A stretch of 64,000 nt of DNA from Prunella strophiata. Lineage: Eukaryota; Chordata; Aves; Passeriformes; Prunellidae. The notes under the pieces were generated by a model. That model saw only the letters and a program-made list of their open reading frames with translations, made no database searches and was not told where the DNA came from. Position numbers and translations under genes: made by a program. The stretch is taken from assembly GCA_036583965.1 (NCBI GenBank), contig JAZBQD010000014.1, positions 5,240,191 through 5,304,190 of the forward strand, read 5' to 3'. Of this stretch, positions 61,300 to 64,000 are shown piece after piece (position 1 is the first letter of the stretch; each line of letters opens with the position of its first letter).

Positions 61300-64000
61300 G
61301 GGGTAGTGGAGGGAAGAGGAAGTCTAGAAAAAATCCAAAATGAAGCATCACAAAACATTTTGTTAAAAATCAATCACAGTGCTTTCTTTCGAGACTTAAT
61401 CTTAGAGGGAAGAAGTGTTTCAGGACCTAAATCAACAAATTCGGTCACAGCAGGGAAGTCACGATATTGAACAGGACCAATGGCCATTCCAGCAGCTTTG
61501 GAAGAAGATGTAAGAAAGAAATACTGTAATTTATTAAGAAATAATCCAGCTCACAAATAAACCTTTCCTGAATTTCCATTGTTGGTTATCCAAACACCTG
61601 AATAACAAGGGTGTAAATCTTTTCTGAAACTGCATTCATGTCCTCAGAAACTCTGCATGGTCTCAAACACGGAGGACTCCGTTTTCATGAACATTCAGTA
61701 CTTGGGTCCATATGCTCTGTGTTTATTATCTGCCAGAGAGGTGTGAGACATCCAGTTTGCAGATTTTCTCAGGGCTTCACGGGAAATTTTTGACACTTTG
61801 CATTCCCGAATGTCATTTTGTGTGAAATTGTTGAAGAAGGCTTCTCCCACTCCTCAAATTGACAATGTGCCCGTGTCTGCATTTCTGCCCCATGCTGCCA
61901 GTGCCAAACTGATTGACCCCAGTCATGGGGAGTGGGGGAGGAGGGAATCAACATTAGTAAGCAAAGTATTTTAGAAAAGTAGTTTTCCACTTGAAACTTG
62001 TTAAGAAGAAAGAGAAGACATGGGAATGTCAACTTGCTTTGCACTTATGGGAACCAGTGAGTTTAGTAATTTCTGTAATACAGGAATTATAAAAGCAGGC
62101 ATGAAGGGAAAAGCTAAGGCAACCTGAAAAGTTAGGTTAGAAAGTGTCCTTTCTTCAAAATGTAGTTCACCATCCTTTCCTAATGTTTGTGTTTGCTTCC
62201 GACCTTCTTAATTCTCCAGTCTGTCGTTTTTAAAAATGATATTCCAAGCTTCGAAAGTTGGTTGTGAGTCAGTCTTCCCAGGAGAGCAAAAACTTGAGAT
62301 GATTTGGAAGTTATGATACAAAAAGAATGAAGCAAAACTGGTTTGGACTTTGTAAACTAAGCAAGTCATTAATCATTGGAAAAATAGAAGAGAAATTACT
62401 TCATGGAGACACCTCTGTAGCTCTCCTGCCTTCAATGTCATTGTGATTGTCTGAGTTTTTGTGAGTACAAGTGGTGTGTGAACAGACAGATCTACAAATC
62501 TGGATTTCTGCAATAGATAAGATAAAATAACTAGACAAATGTCCTTCACAGAGCTGACTAAAATTTGCCAATATACGGGGGAGCACAGCTAAGACAATTT
62601 TAATTAGACAGGTTGGTGAAAAAGCATTTCAACTTTGTTTCCTCAATATCCACATAATGAAGTGTATGAGAACTCCAATAGTTTCCATTGGTTCATGGGG
62701 ACATGAGCATGGTATGCACACCATCCTGCTGTTACACTGAATCCCTTCCCTCTCCTGTCTGCCCATATTGTAATGTCCTCCAGGCAGGTGGTCCTCCTGC
62801 TTCAGTGTTTTATGCTACCTGGCACAACTGTCAGCCATATAGAGAAGCCATTAGATGTTGTTAAATATTTCTGACAAGTGATACAATTTGATTCTCTTTT
62901 CCAGTACTTTAACTTATTTAACCTTATTTAGCCTCACCCCTTCAAAAGAGATGGCACTGTTAGTGGAACTGAGGGGGAAGTTCCTCACTTCTCCCTGCTG
63001 TCACAGCTCATCCCAGCTCAGCTCTGGGGGCTCACAGCACACAGTGCCCTCCTCCAAGGGCAGGCATCCCCTTTCCCCTGGCACGTTTGCAGTAGTTTGA
63101 TGATCACAGCAAGCACAGGCATAGTCATGCTTCCTGTGGGAAAGGAAGGGTGGGAAGCACAGAAGTCCTGGAGATAGGTTCACTGTTGGCGAGGTCACTA
63201 AGTGTCTGTACCAGCACAATGGGATCATGTGGCACTAGGAATTGTGAATCTGGGGTGATACCAGTTACCCATCATTACTAGGTGTCTGCAGCCTCTCTCA
63301 CTGCACCTTTACAGTGGCAAGAAACCCAAAAAGTAGGATGAGACACAGCTTTCTTGTGATTTAGCTCATCCATTTGTTTTCCTTTTCATTCAAAGCTTGA
63401 TTCTTTACTGGAACTGCATAGGTAAATCATTTGCCTCTATTGACATTGCAATCATTTTTCCACTCCTGGAAGCAAGCCTTTCTCAGTGACATCATCCAGA
63501 TTAAAATCAAGTGATACAGCAAGCCCATGCATTATTTTCCAGTGGAATGACACGTTCTATAACAATACCAGCTGAAGCATTTTCTCCATTTTCTGTTACC
63601 ACATCCAGCTGTTATTCTTCTTGCAATTTGCCACCTCCCTGCCAGTTGTGTTGACCTAACTGTTGGTGCAATTGTGCTCTTAATCATGTTCAGAAAGCTG
63701 ATCTGGCAGAAACCAATGAACATATATATATGAATACAGATTCTCTCTCTCATCAAGAACACAGTGTAGCTCCTCCACCAAATGCACTGGCACATTAATG
63801 TAGTGGCCAGAAAATATGACAAAGTCAACACAGTCACTAAACACTACATATTGTCCTAGCTGTCACCTAGGACAAGCTCTTGTTTGAAGGACACTGTAGT
63901 TACTGCAGACACCACAGCACTGAGATAGAAATTATCCCAAACAGGATCTTGCATGCTGTCCCCAATGATAAAGTTAATTTCTTATTCCTTCTAACAGTCT
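61300..64000. other. Intron 2, right end: no gene recognised
   Basis: No sign of ETV6 exon 3 (no LQPIYW-like frame after an acceptor), no transposon and no RNA gene. Ordinary unique intronic DNA as far as I can see. Confidence 0.6.

Larger units (their letters stand above)
22634..64000 (+). other. ETV6: ETV6 intron 2, 5' part
   Basis: The remaining 41 kb follow the exon 2 donor. I searched for the start of the pointed domain (human LQPIYWSRDDVAQW) and did not find it, so exon 3 lies beyond the window. The human gene also has a very long second intron, with an alternative first exon reported in it; I could not locate a bird counterpart. The stretch holds three CR1 fragments, old amniote repeats, a G20 homopolymer and candidate regulatory clusters, described separately. 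Open frames here are short, without codon or splice signals that would support exons. Confidence 0.88.

Noticed and set aside
1..64000. Bacterial-type systems, CRISPR arrays, prophage or integrated viral genes
   Set aside because: Nothing in the window resembles them; repeats and splice sites are vertebrate. I also saw no retroviral LTR pair or gag/pol frame.
1..64000. tRNA, snRNA or microRNA genes
   Set aside because: I found no tRNA A/B box with a cloverleaf, no snRNA core and no hairpin that I could match to a known microRNA; an undetected small RNA cannot be excluded without folding software.

Overview
This window is vertebrate, almost certainly avian, chromosomal DNA. Evidence: three chicken-repeat-1 (CR1) retrotransposon fragments with the bird-type 3' end (TTCTGTGATTCTGTG), a MIR SINE, several old amniote repeats built around the motif ACTTCARTGGG, long poly-T tracts, low CpG and no dense protein coding. 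The CR1 copy at 29358-29812 looks like a Neoaves or passerine type, but the species cannot be fixed from this alone.

The only coding sequence I can defend is one 127-bp internal exon at 22507-22633 on the + strand. It reads [16 protein letters not shown]...[13 protein letters not shown] and is exon 2 of ETV6 (TEL), the ETS-family transcriptional repressor. It has a strong acceptor, a GTGAGT donor, the phase pattern of human exon 2 (phase 0 in, phase 1 out) and the internal methionine that starts the short TEL isoform in human.

Layout: 1-22506 is the 3' part of ETV6 intron 1; 22507-22633 is exon 2; 22634-64000 is the 5' part of intron 2. Exon 1 (MSETPAQCSIK in human) and exon 3 (start of the pointed/SAM domain) were not found and must lie outside. 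Intron 1 is marked by a cluster of sense-strand poly-T tracts (2.4-14 kb), a small CpG cluster near 10.1 kb, a MIR, and a 230-codon antisense open frame at 20980-21672. Intron 2 carries the three CR1 fragments and several candidate cis-regulatory clusters: kB/ETS/STAT near 39.5 kb, RUNX/ETS at 54.9 kb, PU.1-like/octamer/GATA at 60.2 kb and a MARE-like site at 61.2 kb.

The most unusual signal is a perfect 10-bp palindrome, GGAAATTTCC (paired ETS cores, also NF-kB-like). It occurs five times, all in intron 2 (25.7, 32.6, 39.5, 43.4 and 54.9 kb). Two copies share a 20-bp identical extension and a third shares 15 bp of it. Because ETV6 binds GGAA sites, autoregulation or a clustered response array is a testable idea. 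No novel multi-gene system is visible; nearly every open frame in the window looks like a chance frame in intronic DNA.
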